Notes: generated from the sequence alone by a model not told the origin. A stretch of DNA of 41,678 nucleotides from an uncultured Verrucomicrobiota bacterium (GCA_946624575.1 CAMOSH010000014.1:1-41678); one strand, 5' to 3'. Shown: positions 8,961 to 18,246, counted from the stretch's first letter. A program made the numbers and translations.

Positions 8961-10679
8961 TCACTTGCCTTCATGTTGTTCTGCCGCCTGAAGCAGCTGG
9001 GCGGTTTCGGCAAGGCGGACGAACTCCGCGCGCATTCCGGTTTCATCATCTCCTCGCGCCTTTCGGGCTCGCTCGATGGCGGAGTCCCACGAAGAATTGC
9101 CCTTTGCCGCAGAATCGCGGAGCAGTTGCGCGACTTCCGCCACGGCCGAAGCGAAGCGGAAATCCTCGGAAGGACCGTCTGGCAGGCGGACGGAATCGGC
9201 AACTACCGGGACTTCCATGTCATGGAGCGCATCCGAATCAGGTTCCTTCCAGCGAAGTTTGACGGTGCACAGTTCCGGGCTGTCCACAGCGACGATGCGG
9301 CTGTATTTCGGCTCGTCAACCACTGGTGCCGCATCATCTTTCGCTCCTGCCGGTACGATTTCGTAGAATGCGGTCACATTGTGACCAGAACCCATCTCTC
9401 CGGCATCCTTCCTGTCATCCTTGAAATCCTCGGCGCGCAAAGCACGACTCTCATATCCAACAAGGCGGTATGCCCCCACTCGAGCTGGATTGAATTCCAC
9501 CTGGATTTTCACGTCCTTGGCCACGGTGAGCAGACTCCCAGCCTCCTCGCCGAGAACTTTCTTCGCCTCCAGGGCGCTGTCGATGAAGGAATAAGTGCCA
9601 TTGGCGTTATTCGCGACTTTCTTCATGCGAGCATCCTGGTAGTTGCCACGCCCAAAGCCCAGCACGGAGAGGAAAATGCCGTCGTTCCGTTGCTTCTCGA
9701 CGAATCTGACTAGCTCGTCCGTGTTGAAAGTCCCGACGTTGAAATCGCCGTCCGTCGCAAGCAATATGCGGTTGTTGGCTCCCTTGCGGTAATTTTTCCG
9801 CGCGGTCTCATAGGCGAGACGCAGCCCTTCGCCACCGGAGGTGCCACCGCCAGCGACAAGCGAATCCATGGCGTCGCGGATGCGCCCCTTGCGAGTTCCC
9901 GGCGTTGGTTTCAGGTGGACGCGGACGCCATTGGCGTAAACGACAATTGCCACGCTGTCGTCCGGACGCATCGAATCAACCAGCAGACCTAGAGCCTGTT
10001 TGAGAAGTGGCAATTTGTCCGGCGCGTCCATTGATCCGGACACGTCAACGAGGAATACGAGATTGTTCGGAGGACGGTCAGCATCGGCTATGCGGCGGGC
10101 CTGAAGCGCGACCCGGAGCAACTGGTGACCATCGGCCCAGGGGCAGTCGGCCAGTTCCGTGGAAACGGCGAACGGCGCGTCCCCGGTAGGCTCAGGATAA
10201 TCCCAGTCGAAGTAGTTGACGAACTCCTCGACTCTGACGGACTGCTTTGCGGGGAGGCGGCGCATGTTCACGAGAGAACTGCGCGTCATAGTGTAGCTGG
10301 CGGTGTCGACGTCGACCGAGAAAGTCGAAAGAGGATTCGCCTTCGCGTCGAGAAAGTCGTTATCGCGAAACCCGGCATACTGCTCGCTTCCCGGCGTCTC
10401 AGGCCCCGAAGACCGTCGCATGGCGTCAATATAATACCCGGCAGAGTCAAAATTGCCCTCGGACATTTCCATTGAAGCGTAAACCTGGCCTGAAACGACC
10501 CCACCTGCTACCGCAAATTGTTTCTGAATTTTATTCCCGAAAAGGATGACTGCCGCAACCAGCGCCGCAACAATCAACACGACCAGAACGACATATTCCA
10601 TCAGCAGAACTCTTTTTCCGACGGGTTTTCCGGAAGATTGAGGTTGTCTGGAACGAGGATTGGATGTGTTTTCTTTCAT
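8961..10679 (-). CDS. Pilin-like N-terminus fused to a YfbK-type von Willebrand factor A protein
   Basis: The 572-residue protein starts with a Flp-pilin-like segment (LLMEYVVL, hydrophobic helix about 28-47, then FGNKIQKQF). The body, from about 100, matches the YfbK layout: an N-terminal vWF-associated domain, a vWA domain with a complete MIDAS (DVSGS at 212-216, Thr280, Asp310 in ATDGD), and a C-terminal vWA-associated domain. MIDAS domains bind a divalent metal and protein ligands. With the pilin-type anchor, this could be an adhesive minor pilin or tip protein. The residue before the would-be cleavage site is Arg rather than Gly, so TadV processing is doubtful and it may simply stay membrane-anchored. 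It is preceded by a 118-bp gap. Confidence 0.9.
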   Translation of the reverse strand: MKENTSNPRSRQPQSSGKPVGKRVLLMEYVVLVVLIVAALVAAVILFGNKIQKQFAVAGGVVSGQVYASMEMSEGNFDSAGYYIDAMRRSSGPETPGSEQYAGFRDNDFLDAKANPLSTFSVDVDTASYTMTRSSLVNMRRLPAKQSVRVEEFVNYFDWDYPEPTGDAPFAVSTELADCPWADGHQLLRVALQARRIADADRPPNNLVFLVDVSGSMDAPDKLPLLKQALGLLVDSMRPDDSVAIVVYANGVRVHLKPTPGTRKGRIRDAMDSLVAGGGTSGGEGLRLAYETARKNYRKGANNRILLATDGDFNVGTFNTDELVRFVEKQRNDGIFLSVLGFGRGNYQDARMKKVANNANGTYSFIDSALEAKKVLGEEAGSLLTVAKDVKIQVEFNPARVGAYRLVGYESRALRAEDFKDDRKDAGEMGSGHNVTAFYEIVPAGAKDDAAPVVDEPKYSRIVAVDSPELCTVKLRWKEPDSDALHDMEVPVVADSVRLPDGPSEDFRFASAVAEVAQLLRDSAAKGNSSWDSAIERARKARGDDETGMRAEFVRLAETAQLLQAAEQHEGK

Positions 10680-10797
10680 GGTGACGATTTCTCAACGGGT
10701 GGCATTTGCGTCAAAGAGCGAATTTGGATTGCGGTGATGGGCTTCGGTCAGAATGTTGGCACAGTATTCCTGTCAAGGTTGTTTTTTGGGAATTCCG
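10680..10797 (-). promoter_or_regulatory. Possible internal promoter before the pilin-vWA gene
   Basis: On the minus strand, a perfect TTGACA (plus coordinates 10771-10776) lies about 92 bases before the ATG at 10679. The expected -10 position about 17 bases downstream reads only TTCTGA, so the call rests on the -35 hexamer and on the unusually long gap in an otherwise overlapping gene row. A GGAATTCC palindrome lies just upstream of it. Confidence 0.3.
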
Positions 10798-11550
10798 TCA
10801 AGTTCCTTCCTCCGCCGCATAGCTGCGCGATTCTTCCTCCTTCGCCTTGCGGCGCGCGTCATCCTCGGCGGCCTTGCGACGTGCCTCTTCCTCGGCTGCC
10901 TTACGAGCGCGCTCTTCCTCCTTTCGGCGTAATTCCCAATATGCCGGACCGCCGTAAACTTCACGCTCTGCGAGTTCTCGCGCCGCAAATTGCTTTTCTT
11001 GTTCCTCTGCCATGCGGACACTACCCTCCTCTCCGGAAGCATTGACTTGTGCAGTTGCCATGGTTCGGCGTGTGAAATCCCCGCCGCGAACCACAGCACC
11101 CGTCTCAAGGACGGCTTTGACATCTTTTTCGAAGACTGAATTGCAGGCTCCTTCAATGCGTGCCGTTTCGGGACGTACAGGACCGGCATACGCACACATA
11201 GCAAACTGCCGCCGGATTCTGCGACCAAAGACAACAGCAGAACCAACCATCGTTCCTCCAAGTACGAGCGCGCCAACAATCAACGACAGCCAGAGTTTGT
11301 GGTATTTGCGCCAGAGGGAGACTTTTTCCGAGTGAGGAGCGTTATCCTCCGCTCCGCCCATTTCCGGCGCAAGTTCGTCATGTATGCGGCGGAATGTTTC
11401 TTCGTCGCCCTGCAACTGGCGGCACAGTCCGAAGAGCATCTTCAGTTGAGCGTCGTCGGGGTGGGTCTCCAGCGCCTTCCGGCACAGCGCCTCCGCCCCG
11501 GCGACGTCGCCGGATTGCAGGAGGGTCTTGATTTGGTCAATGGTGGTCAT
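10798..11550 (-). CDS. TPR membrane protein with a degraded pilin-like segment
   Basis: This 250-residue protein begins with a tetratricopeptide-like unit (SGDVAGAEALCRKALETHPD, about 13-32) that is paralogous to the start of the upstream neighbour. One hydrophobic helix (about 86-110) is followed by FGRRIRRQF and a stretch that aligns in pattern with the Flp pilin encoded at 27.3-27.6 kb, including a late GG(D/E)F. The C-terminus is an Ala/Glu/Arg/Lys coiled coil. The ATG overlaps the TGA of the upstream gene, so translational coupling is likely. TPR proteins of Tad loci (TadD) aid assembly, but this is not a typical TadD lipoprotein. Function unknown. Confidence 0.8.
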   Translation of the reverse strand: MTTIDQIKTLLQSGDVAGAEALCRKALETHPDDAQLKMLFGLCRQLQGDEETFRRIHDELAPEMGGAEDNAPHSEKVSLWRKYHKLWLSLIVGALVLGGTMVGSAVVFGRRIRRQFAMCAYAGPVRPETARIEGACNSVFEKDVKAVLETGAVVRGGDFTRRTMATAQVNASGEEGSVRMAEEQEKQFAARELAEREVYGGPAYWELRRKEEERARKAAEEEARRKAAEDDARRKAKEEESRSYAAEEGT

Positions 11551-13949
11551 GGCTGCTGCTCCTTCTTCGCCTTCAGGAAGGCTAGGATTTCCGGCTTGTC
11601 TTTGGCCGCTTCAAGAATGTCATCCGTCACGACACCACCGCTTTCGGCAATCGCCTTGACAATGGACAGGTCGCCGCCCCGCACTACTGCGGAGAAAAAG
11701 GCGGAACACCCGGATACACACGGGGATGCCAGCCTCCATCCGTCCCCCCTGTTCGGATCCGCCCCGCGTTCAATCAGAAGGCGAACACATTCGGCGACGC
11801 GATCGTTTTCCTTCGGGGGCCATTTACCGGAACACGCTTTTTTTACCAGAAGATTCAATGGAACGTCCCCGAGATCTCCGCACGGCTTTTCCACCTCGGC
11901 CCCGGAGTCCAGCAAAATGCGTAAAATGTTCGGAAACGGCGCTCTCCGACCGGAAACCGCCGCGCAAAGGGGAGTGACATTCCTCCAGGCGGGGGCGTTC
12001 GGGTCGCATCCGGCGGCAAGCGCCCGTTCTACGGCGTCGGGCGAATTGGAAAATACTGCCGCGACCAACGTCTCCGGGCCGTCCGGACGCGACGGTCGTG
12101 CCATCCAGTCGCATTCCTTCCGCTCGTCGGAGAGAATCCTGAAACTGCCGAAGGTCCGGGCGGCGGTCTCGATGTCTGCGCGGGTCGGAACGGTTTCGTC
12201 TCCACCAGTCGAACCAGCACCGATCGACGAAGGAAGCACGTTCACCATCTTCCACATCTCGCGACCGCGTTGGAGGCAAACAACGAACACGGCATGCCTC
12301 TGGTCATTGATTGTGACGCATCCGACAAACGAACACATGTCGTCGACCCTGTGCTTCCGCATGAAAGGAACGTCCCGGCTTGGCAGTTTCATAAAACCGG
12401 ACGCCATTATGTTTGTCGAAATACCTTGGGGTGGCAGAAAATCCGTTCGCCATCCCAAAGACAACACCATGTTGACAAAATGGGAAGCTGGGAAAATAGG
12501 AGTTTCCATCGCCTTGAACTCCTCTTCGAGGACTTCGGCGGGCGACACGACGACGGAAAGCGGTTCGGGAACAGGCCGCCACGGGACGGTGCGGACATAC
12601 TCAACGGAAAACCACTGCGTCCCCTCCGGCCCCGGAAAACGGCTCACGACGTGCTTTTCGTTTCCGCAAGGCACATGGCAGTCGCTGCATTCGCGGATTT
12701 CCGCCTTGTCCCAGGTCTCGTCAAGCTGAACGGAGAAATTCGCGTCCTCCACCTTCTTCTCGCTTTCGCCACCGCTCGAACCGGATTCCGGCCAAAGGAA
12801 CTTGAAAACCCTTTCAGGCTGAGGCTCCGGCCATTTGGCAAGTGTCTCGCCCTTTCGCTTCCTGTGCGAATGTCTTCCCGGATCGAGAATCGCGAACGAT
12901 CCAAGAACGTCCCCGGCGAAAACGGCATCCTCCCACGAAGGTATTGCGATATCCCTTTCCGTTTCCATTGATTCGGGATGCGCCGGCCCGACTTTGACGA
13001 TGCGCCAGGCCTCCCGCCCGCGCAAGAGGCACACGATGAACGCCCGAAGATACTCGTCGCCCTGCCTGACCGTCGCGACGTAGGCGCACATGCGATCCGC
13101 GTTGCAATGCGTTTTCAGGAACTGGCGTTCGGGGCGCATGTCGGGCGACGAACCCAACGCCTTCAGGCAGTTGACCGGAAGAAGCACGCGGCCTTCCGGC
13201 GGAATCAAGTCGGGGATTCCGGCGAACGCGACGTTGGCTTCGACCCATTCGAAGATGTTTTCCGGAGCCTTGCGGTCTTCGGCGAAAAGCACGTATTCGA
13301 CGCCAAGCCAGTTCAAATCGTTGGGTTGGTAGTCGAACCGGTAGCGGCTGGCACGCAGGATGCCGGTGGATTGACCGTCGCCGACGACCGTGTTCGTGGC
13401 GAACGTCGGCTCCAAACTCCAACCATACGGCATGGAAACCTTGAAGTTTCCCTCCGGAACCGCGCGTGGCGTCCAATGACTGCTCACGCCGGAAAATTGG
13501 TACAGAAACAGGGGGCGAACGTTTTTCCGGTCTCTCCACGACGAGAACAACGCCACGCCGACGATGACGACGACCAGCGCCGCGAGGCCGCCGAGAACCG
13601 CCAGAAGCGTCCTCAGGCATCCCTTGCCGGCAGTTGGCTTCGACGCCCCGCGCTTCCCGGACGGCCCTTCCGGCGCCGCAGGCGGCGGCAGCTCGACCGT
13701 CTGAACCGTCTCGTCCTCCACGCCGTCGGCCGCGCCCCGGAATGGGGCGGCCTTCGTGAAAACGCGGGACTCCGCCGCGAGGCGCGCGTTCCGCCCCGAC
13801 TCCAGCCCCATCCGCCCCAGGCACGCCTCCAGAAGGAACTTCGCTTTCGCATTGTCCGGGTCGGACTCCAGAACCTCCCTGCACAGCCGTTCCGCCCCGG
13901 CAAAATCTCCGGAGTTTACGAGTGCGTTGATTGTATCGAACGAAGGCAC
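11547..13949 (-). CDS. TPR / transmembrane / duplicated domain / ankyrin-repeat protein
   Basis: This 800-residue protein has an N-terminal TPR-like unit (SGDFAGAERLCREVLESDPD, from 13) matching the downstream paralogue and a transmembrane span at about 112-134. Two diverged copies of an unnamed domain follow (about 165-355 and 402-606). Their signatures are MCAYVATV...FIVCLLRGREAW and MCSFVGCV...FVVCLQRGREMW, each followed by a GSF motif. Ankyrin-type repeats end the protein (about 625-800; GCDPNAPAWRNVTPLCAAV, RGADPN). The start is GTG, 4 bp after the upstream stop. It is probably a membrane scaffold with its repeats outside the cytoplasm; no enzymatic motif was seen. Confidence 0.85.
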   Translation of the reverse strand: MPSFDTINALVNSGDFAGAERLCREVLESDPDNAKAKFLLEACLGRMGLESGRNARLAAESRVFTKAAPFRGAADGVEDETVQTVELPPPAAPEGPSGKRGASKPTAGKGCLRTLLAVLGGLAALVVVIVGVALFSSWRDRKNVRPLFLYQFSGVSSHWTPRAVPEGNFKVSMPYGWSLEPTFATNTVVGDGQSTGILRASRYRFDYQPNDLNWLGVEYVLFAEDRKAPENIFEWVEANVAFAGIPDLIPPEGRVLLPVNCLKALGSSPDMRPERQFLKTHCNADRMCAYVATVRQGDEYLRAFIVCLLRGREAWRIVKVGPAHPESMETERDIAIPSWEDAVFAGDVLGSFAILDPGRHSHRKRKGETLAKWPEPQPERVFKFLWPESGSSGGESEKKVEDANFSVQLDETWDKAEIRECSDCHVPCGNEKHVVSRFPGPEGTQWFSVEYVRTVPWRPVPEPLSVVVSPAEVLEEEFKAMETPIFPASHFVNMVLSLGWRTDFLPPQGISTNIMASGFMKLPSRDVPFMRKHRVDDMCSFVGCVTINDQRHAVFVVCLQRGREMWKMVNVLPSSIGAGSTGGDETVPTRADIETAARTFGSFRILSDERKECDWMARPSRPDGPETLVAAVFSNSPDAVERALAAGCDPNAPAWRNVTPLCAAVSGRRAPFPNILRILLDSGAEVEKPCGDLGDVPLNLLVKKACSGKWPPKENDRVAECVRLLIERGADPNRGDGWRLASPCVSGCSAFFSAVVRGGDLSIVKAIAESGGVVTDDILEAAKDKPEILAFLKAKKEQQP

Positions 13950-13953
13950 GGCT

Positions 13954-15798
13954 TCAGGCTTCGAAATTGAGATTGTCGCCGGTTTTATTATGGTCGTCTG
14001 GATTGTTTAGTTCCGTGTTGGTCTTGTTAATTTCCTCTTCAATCTTCTTTATTTCTTGATCCGTATTGGGTTGATCCTGTGGCTTGGCGTTATTTTGTTT
14101 GTTCAAGTCCGCCGGGGGGTCTTCTGTCGGTCCCGTCTTCGGGTCCTGATTCGTCTTCGGATTCTGAATCGGTTCCTGATTCGTCTTCGGCACCTGGTTC
14201 GACTTCGGATTCGGTTTCAGTTTCGGCTCCTTTTTGGTCAAATCCAGGAATTTGAGATTGCGATAATCAACGGTGGTGGTCGTCACGACCTTGCCTGCGT
14301 CGGACGCCGTTTTGGAGGTCTTCTCGATTGCAGAAATCTGTTTCGCGACCTGCTCCTTCGAAAGATTGGAGGCGGCCTTCCCCGCCGTCTGCGACGCCTT
14401 AGCGAGCGGACCGATTTTTGCCGCCACGGAACCTTTCGCCCAGGGGATGACGACGGTTCCTATGTCCACCGTCGCATGGCCCAGCACGTATCCGATTTCC
14501 TCTTCGGACTTTTCTCCTTTGGCGGCGGACTTCGTCCATTCCCAGGCGTCGGCCAACATGTGGACCGCACCGTCCCAGATTTGCTTGGCCCCATTCGAAA
14601 AATCGTCAAGCCGCTGCATTTCCCGTTCCAACAGCTTGTTGCGCATCGCCTCCGGATCGTCCTTGTTGTTGACAATCAACACGACGTCCTTCAAGAATTC
14701 CAAGTTCGTTTTCTGCTGCAGGGCGGCGATGTCGATCGCAACGTCGATCGTCCCTTCGACGATGTCGATCACCGCGTCGAGCGCACCGTTTTTCAACGCC
14801 CACTCGATGGACGCCGATTTCAGGAAGGCCTTCTTGGCCTCTTCGGAAATGAATCCGTTGTCGACGAAGACATCCAGAAGTTTCTCGGTCGCGGATACCT
14901 GCGTCTCGCAACCGAGCTTGATCGCGTCCCGGAACACGTCCGCCAGGGTGCCGACCGCCTGTTTCAGCAGGTCCGCGCTCTGGTCGATCGAAAATTCGTG
15001 CGCATCGATCATGTTCGTCAATTCGTCCTGCTTTTCGTTGCCCAATCGCTCGAGCATCCCGTCCTTGTAGGCCTGGAACCATTCGTCGACCGAACCCGCC
15101 AATTCCGGGAAGGCCTCCAGGGTCTGGACCATGGCATCCCGCAAGGCCTCAAGGTCGGTCGCCTCGTTCTCCCCGTCGCCATCCGTCGTCTCCTGAAAAG
15201 GATCGCCCCCGGAATTGGCTTTCCCCTGCATGTCCGTTTCCGTGTCGTCCGCGTTTCCGCCATGCGAACCGTCGAACAGGTCCTTGTCCTTTTCCTGCAC
15301 GGGCTTCGCGTAGGCGAGATACGCATACTCGGTCTTGAGCGCGAAAGACTCTTCCTTCTTGTTGGAAAACAAGTCGCCGATCGCGTTGACGACGAGATTC
15401 GCGATGTCCTTGGTTGTGTTTTCGTTTTTTTTGCCCCAATTGCCGGCCGTGGTGACAACGTCGCCGACTCTCTTTCCGCCGCCTCCGCCTCCCGTGGAGG
15501 AAAGGGCCATTTCCCCGCCCTGGATGGCGACCATGGAGGCGAGGGCTCGGGCGGACGCGGCCTCGTAGTTCTCGTGAGTGGCTTCGACGGACTTTTCGGC
15601 CGCGCCCAGCTGGCCACCCGCAGCAAGTCCGGCGGTTTCCGTACCGCCGGACAGCACCCCGGAAAAGACGATAACCCCAGCCACGACCGCCGCCACGAGC
15701 AGCACCGCGAACACCACGTACGTCATCGCCACGGCACCGGAATCATCGCGAAGTATCCGGACATTGCAGACGCAGGAAAAATGATTGATTTTCTTCAT
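13954..15798 (-). CDS. Flp-pilin-like N-terminus fused to a large toxin-like body
   Basis: Residues 20-95 of this 614-residue protein reproduce the Flp pilin of this locus: SGAVAMTYVVF, a hydrophobic helix, then AAGGQ...AEKSV and a later IQGGEM. If cut after Gly21 the mature +5 residue is Thr instead of the usual Glu, with Tyr kept at +6. A Gly run (103-108) leads into an acidic helical region. The segment at about 433-466 (EEIGYVLGHATVDIGTVV, then AAKIGPLAK) recalls pre-toxin regions of polymorphic toxins. The end is a Pro/Lys/Asn/Thr repeat tail (about 525-600). No toxin active site or immunity gene was identified, so the toxin idea is weak; a pilus-displayed structural or secreted domain is equally possible. 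ATG overlaps the upstream TGA. Confidence 0.85.
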   Translation of the reverse strand: MKKINHFSCVCNVRILRDDSGAVAMTYVVFAVLLVAAVVAGVIVFSGVLSGGTETAGLAAGGQLGAAEKSVEATHENYEAASARALASMVAIQGGEMALSSTGGGGGGKRVGDVVTTAGNWGKKNENTTKDIANLVVNAIGDLFSNKKEESFALKTEYAYLAYAKPVQEKDKDLFDGSHGGNADDTETDMQGKANSGGDPFQETTDGDGENEATDLEALRDAMVQTLEAFPELAGSVDEWFQAYKDGMLERLGNEKQDELTNMIDAHEFSIDQSADLLKQAVGTLADVFRDAIKLGCETQVSATEKLLDVFVDNGFISEEAKKAFLKSASIEWALKNGALDAVIDIVEGTIDVAIDIAALQQKTNLEFLKDVVLIVNNKDDPEAMRNKLLEREMQRLDDFSNGAKQIWDGAVHMLADAWEWTKSAAKGEKSEEEIGYVLGHATVDIGTVVIPWAKGSVAAKIGPLAKASQTAGKAASNLSKEQVAKQISAIEKTSKTASDAGKVVTTTTVDYRNLKFLDLTKKEPKLKPNPKSNQVPKTNQEPIQNPKTNQDPKTGPTEDPPADLNKQNNAKPQDQPNTDQEIKKIEEEINKTNTELNNPDDHNKTGDNLNFEA

Positions 15799-17024
15799 TT
15801 TCTATTCCACAATGCCGTTATGACATTTGACCGGCGCTTACCGTCGGCACTCACGATGACGAATGCGGCCGTCGTGCTTTCTGGCACGTTGGAAAAATCG
15901 AATTTGTAATCCTGGTCGTTGTAGATGTTCGAAAATTCACGTGTAGTCCGGGAAGTCGAAATCCACTCGAACATTCCTCCAATCCACCTTCCGTCATTGT
16001 CAAGGACAAAGAGGCAGGCTAGGGCCTGCGAAGCATCGGTCGGGTCTTCAACCCCCCAACTCGAAAGGTCGAAATCATAAGAAAATCTCAATCCGTTCTT
16101 CTCCATCTCCAACCCACCAATGATAACCTTGGACTCCTTCGCTCCAGACCCGTTGAAGCCGCCAAATTCCCAATTAAAACTTCCATAAGTAGCTTCGTCA
16201 AAATATCCTGATGCGTCCTCAGGCAAATCTTCAACGTCGACAATACCATCATCATCCCCGATTCCGCTAATAACGGAAGCACTACCGCCGCCTGATTGTG
16301 AAAGTCCGGAACCGCGTTCATCTCCGGAAACTGTTCCGGAATTCGAATCCGCATTCCCGGGAATGCTTCCAGTTGATGTTTGCTTCTCGTTTTTTCTTCT
16401 TCCAAGCAACGAGACAAAACGATCTATCTCGGAATTCGTAAGTTCGAAACCAGACGAAAACGAACCTGAAGACGAACCGTCAAACAGGGACTTTACGCTT
16501 CCGATAGCTTCCGCAGACGAACTTGCCTGCCTTTGCGCTTCCTTGTCTGCCGATTCAGCCACGGAGTCCATGTCCGATTCAGTGGCGTCTCCTATGTCGA
16601 AGTTGTACGAATCGCCGGTCTCGTCGGCCAACGCCTCACGCAACTCCATTATTTCACGCACCACGGAATACGAGTCATCTTCAACATCGGAATCGGGAAC
16701 TGGATGTGTTTCCAGATATTCGTCAAGATCCCCATATTGTTTCTCCAAATCCTCCAGACGCCACCGGTCCAGTTTCTTGAGTTCTTCAATGCGCCTTTCC
16801 GGATCGGCAGCATATTTTGCAATCGTATCGCGAAACGTCTTTTCGTATTCTTCCGTTGAACTGAAATGAAAGTCCGGCGATTCTCCGATCCCCGCGACAG
16901 TTGATTCGTCCTCTAGAGAAGATAATTGCATGTCGTCGGCACCAAGAACGAAAATGCCACGGAGTAAGAAAATCGCGGCAATCACGAAAATGTCAAAACA
17001 AATTGTACGACCGAAAATTTTCAT
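15795..17024 (-). CDS. Secreted acidic protein of unknown function
   Basis: This 409-residue protein has an N-terminal signal peptide (hydrophobic 9-28, cleavage perhaps near VLG-AD). An acidic helical region, a Ser/Gly-rich linker (about 190-275) and a C-terminal beta-rich domain follow (about 290-409; SFNWEFGGFNG, FDLSSWGVEDPTDASQA, FVIVSADGKRRSN). It is not recognised as a known family. Its base composition (about 47% GC by eye) is clearly lower than the kinase or Tad core genes. ATGA overlaps on both sides place it in the pseudopilin operon, so it may be an exported accessory factor. Confidence 0.8.
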   Translation of the reverse strand: MKIFGRTICFDIFVIAAIFLLRGIFVLGADDMQLSSLEDESTVAGIGESPDFHFSSTEEYEKTFRDTIAKYAADPERRIEELKKLDRWRLEDLEKQYGDLDEYLETHPVPDSDVEDDSYSVVREIMELREALADETGDSYNFDIGDATESDMDSVAESADKEAQRQASSSAEAIGSVKSLFDGSSSGSFSSGFELTNSEIDRFVSLLGRRKNEKQTSTGSIPGNADSNSGTVSGDERGSGLSQSGGGSASVISGIGDDDGIVDVEDLPEDASGYFDEATYGSFNWEFGGFNGSGAKESKVIIGGLEMEKNGLRFSYDFDLSSWGVEDPTDASQALACLFVLDNDGRWIGGMFEWISTSRTTREFSNIYNDQDYKFDFSNVPESTTAAFVIVSADGKRRSNVITALWNRK

Positions 17025-17548
17025 TGAATCAAAGCCCTTTCCGTGCTGGGAAGTTGAAACCGTCCGGAACTGTCCGAAACGGAAACAACTGGATTTCCAA
17101 TATGTTCACCGGTCTGAATCGAAGCAGAGTCCAACGAATCATCACGCACGGACTCACCCCAGGAAACACCGGTGGAATACAATCCGTCGCTCCACAACAT
17201 CACAATGATGTCTTTTTTGCCGTCTCGCCACAATTGGATCCGCCTGTCAGTGGAAACCTCCTCCCCCATGTCATGCACAAGATGAAACCCGTATCGAAGC
17301 ATCGCGGTTCTGACCGTCACCAGAGCCATCGCAAAAGGTTGGTGCAAAAAACCGGATTGACGCCAAGTTTTTCCAGACTCGTCGGAAGTCAAGATTTCGA
17401 CCCCAGCCGGCAGGAATTCCGCCACGGAGCCGTTCGATGACTCCTGAACCGACGAAATTGCGTAGTTCCCGTCAACGCCACCAGCCACACAGCCCGCAGC
17501 GAACGTAATTGAAATGAAAAGCACGATTCCAAAACGAAACATGTTCAT
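17021..17548 (-). CDS. Small lipoprotein
   Basis: This 175-residue product starts at the ATG that overlaps the stop of the upstream TadE-like gene. The reading frame is open further upstream, but this start gives a signal peptide with lipobox FAAGC (Cys20). The mature part has no recognised family (IQLWRDGKKDIIVMLWSDG near the middle). By position it could be an outer-membrane helper such as a pilotin or CpaD-like partner of the secretin. No sequence match supports that specifically. Confidence 0.75.
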   Translation of the reverse strand: MNMFRFGIVLFISITFAAGCVAGGVDGNYAISSVQESSNGSVAEFLPAGVEILTSDESGKTWRQSGFLHQPFAMALVTVRTAMLRYGFHLVHDMGEEVSTDRRIQLWRDGKKDIIVMLWSDGLYSTGVSWGESVRDDSLDSASIQTGEHIGNPVVSVSDSSGRFQLPSTERALIQ

Positions 17549-18246
17549 TCCCCCACGGCCAAGGCCACTGGATGACGGACAAAAGGATGACGATATGGCA
17601 AAGACGGGAGTTTCGCGCCGAAAAATAGCCCCCTGTCCCCGTCTGGCCAATCTCCAAGCGGAATCGAAAACCATCCAAGTTCGGCCGCGTTGACAGTGCG
17701 AACCTGATCAGAATCTGCCGAAACAATAGTGTCCGGAGTCCTGCGCACAACATACTGACGGTCAAAATCGGCATATTCCCGTACTGGCGAACCAACTCCA
17801 TCTCTTACATGATATCGCCACGTCGAAGAAAGACTCTCGCCGTTCGCCGCGCCATTTACGACATTGTGTGTGTTTGCCATCGCCGCCCATATGGGCACTT
17901 CCGTTCTGGCATAGGCACGCCCTCCTGTGAAGTCCAGCCATTCGGTACAGCGAAGCTGCTTTTCGTCTCCGGAATCATACCAGTCCGAATATGCTTTTTC
18001 AAGGATCAGAGCCGTATGCAACCCAAGAAAACGGAATGTTCTGGCCACAATATTCGTGTGACCGCATTCAAAACGCGATTCTGGAGTCCATGCAGCCATG
18101 CGATCCACAGTAGAGAGATGCAAACGACCGTGAATGACATCCCCGAGCACAAACAAACCGCCAAAGACAAGAAGAAGAAGCGGCAAAACGAGTACCGTTT
18201 CCATAAGGACCGAGCCTTCCGCTGATTTTCCCAAACGCACTTTCAT
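17545..18246 (-). CDS. tadE: TadE-like pseudopilin
   Basis: This 233-residue protein has a short basic leader, then G11|SVLME with Glu at +5 of the mature form and a hydrophobic helix (12-34) rich in Leu. This is the class III prepilin signature of TadE/TadF pseudopilins, which are cut by TadV. The rest is an extracytoplasmic domain (WTPESRFECGHTNIV, RVRTVNAAELGWFSI-like segments) of unknown fold. It overlaps both neighbours by ATGA. The GSVLME core is shared with the other TadE-like protein and the 64-residue pilin of this window. GC is lower than the locus average. Confidence 0.85.
   Translation of the reverse strand: MKVRLGKSAEGSVLMETVLVLPLLLLVFGGLFVLGDVIHGRLHLSTVDRMAAWTPESRFECGHTNIVARTFRFLGLHTALILEKAYSDWYDSGDEKQLRCTEWLDFTGGRAYARTEVPIWAAMANTHNVVNGAANGESLSSTWRYHVRDGVGSPVREYADFDRQYVVRRTPDTIVSADSDQVRTVNAAELGWFSIPLGDWPDGDRGLFFGAKLPSLPYRHPFVRHPVALAVGE

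Noticed and set aside
10798-13949. TadD assignment for the TPR proteins
   Set aside because: TadD is usually a lipoprotein with several TPRs; these have one TPR-like unit and an internal membrane span.
14056-15909. Plus-strand frame of 617 codons
   Set aside because: It is antisense to the pilin-fusion gene, whose frame has clear pilin features and operon-type overlaps.
17549-17674. N-terminal extension of the lipoprotein gene to 17674
   Set aside because: It would overlap the TadE-like gene heavily and bury the lipoprotein signal inside the chain.
15795-18246. CpaE/TadZ or CpaD/RcpB gene
   Set aside because: No ParA-type ATPase signature or CpaD pattern is visible; the lipoprotein at 17.0-17.5 kb fits only by position.
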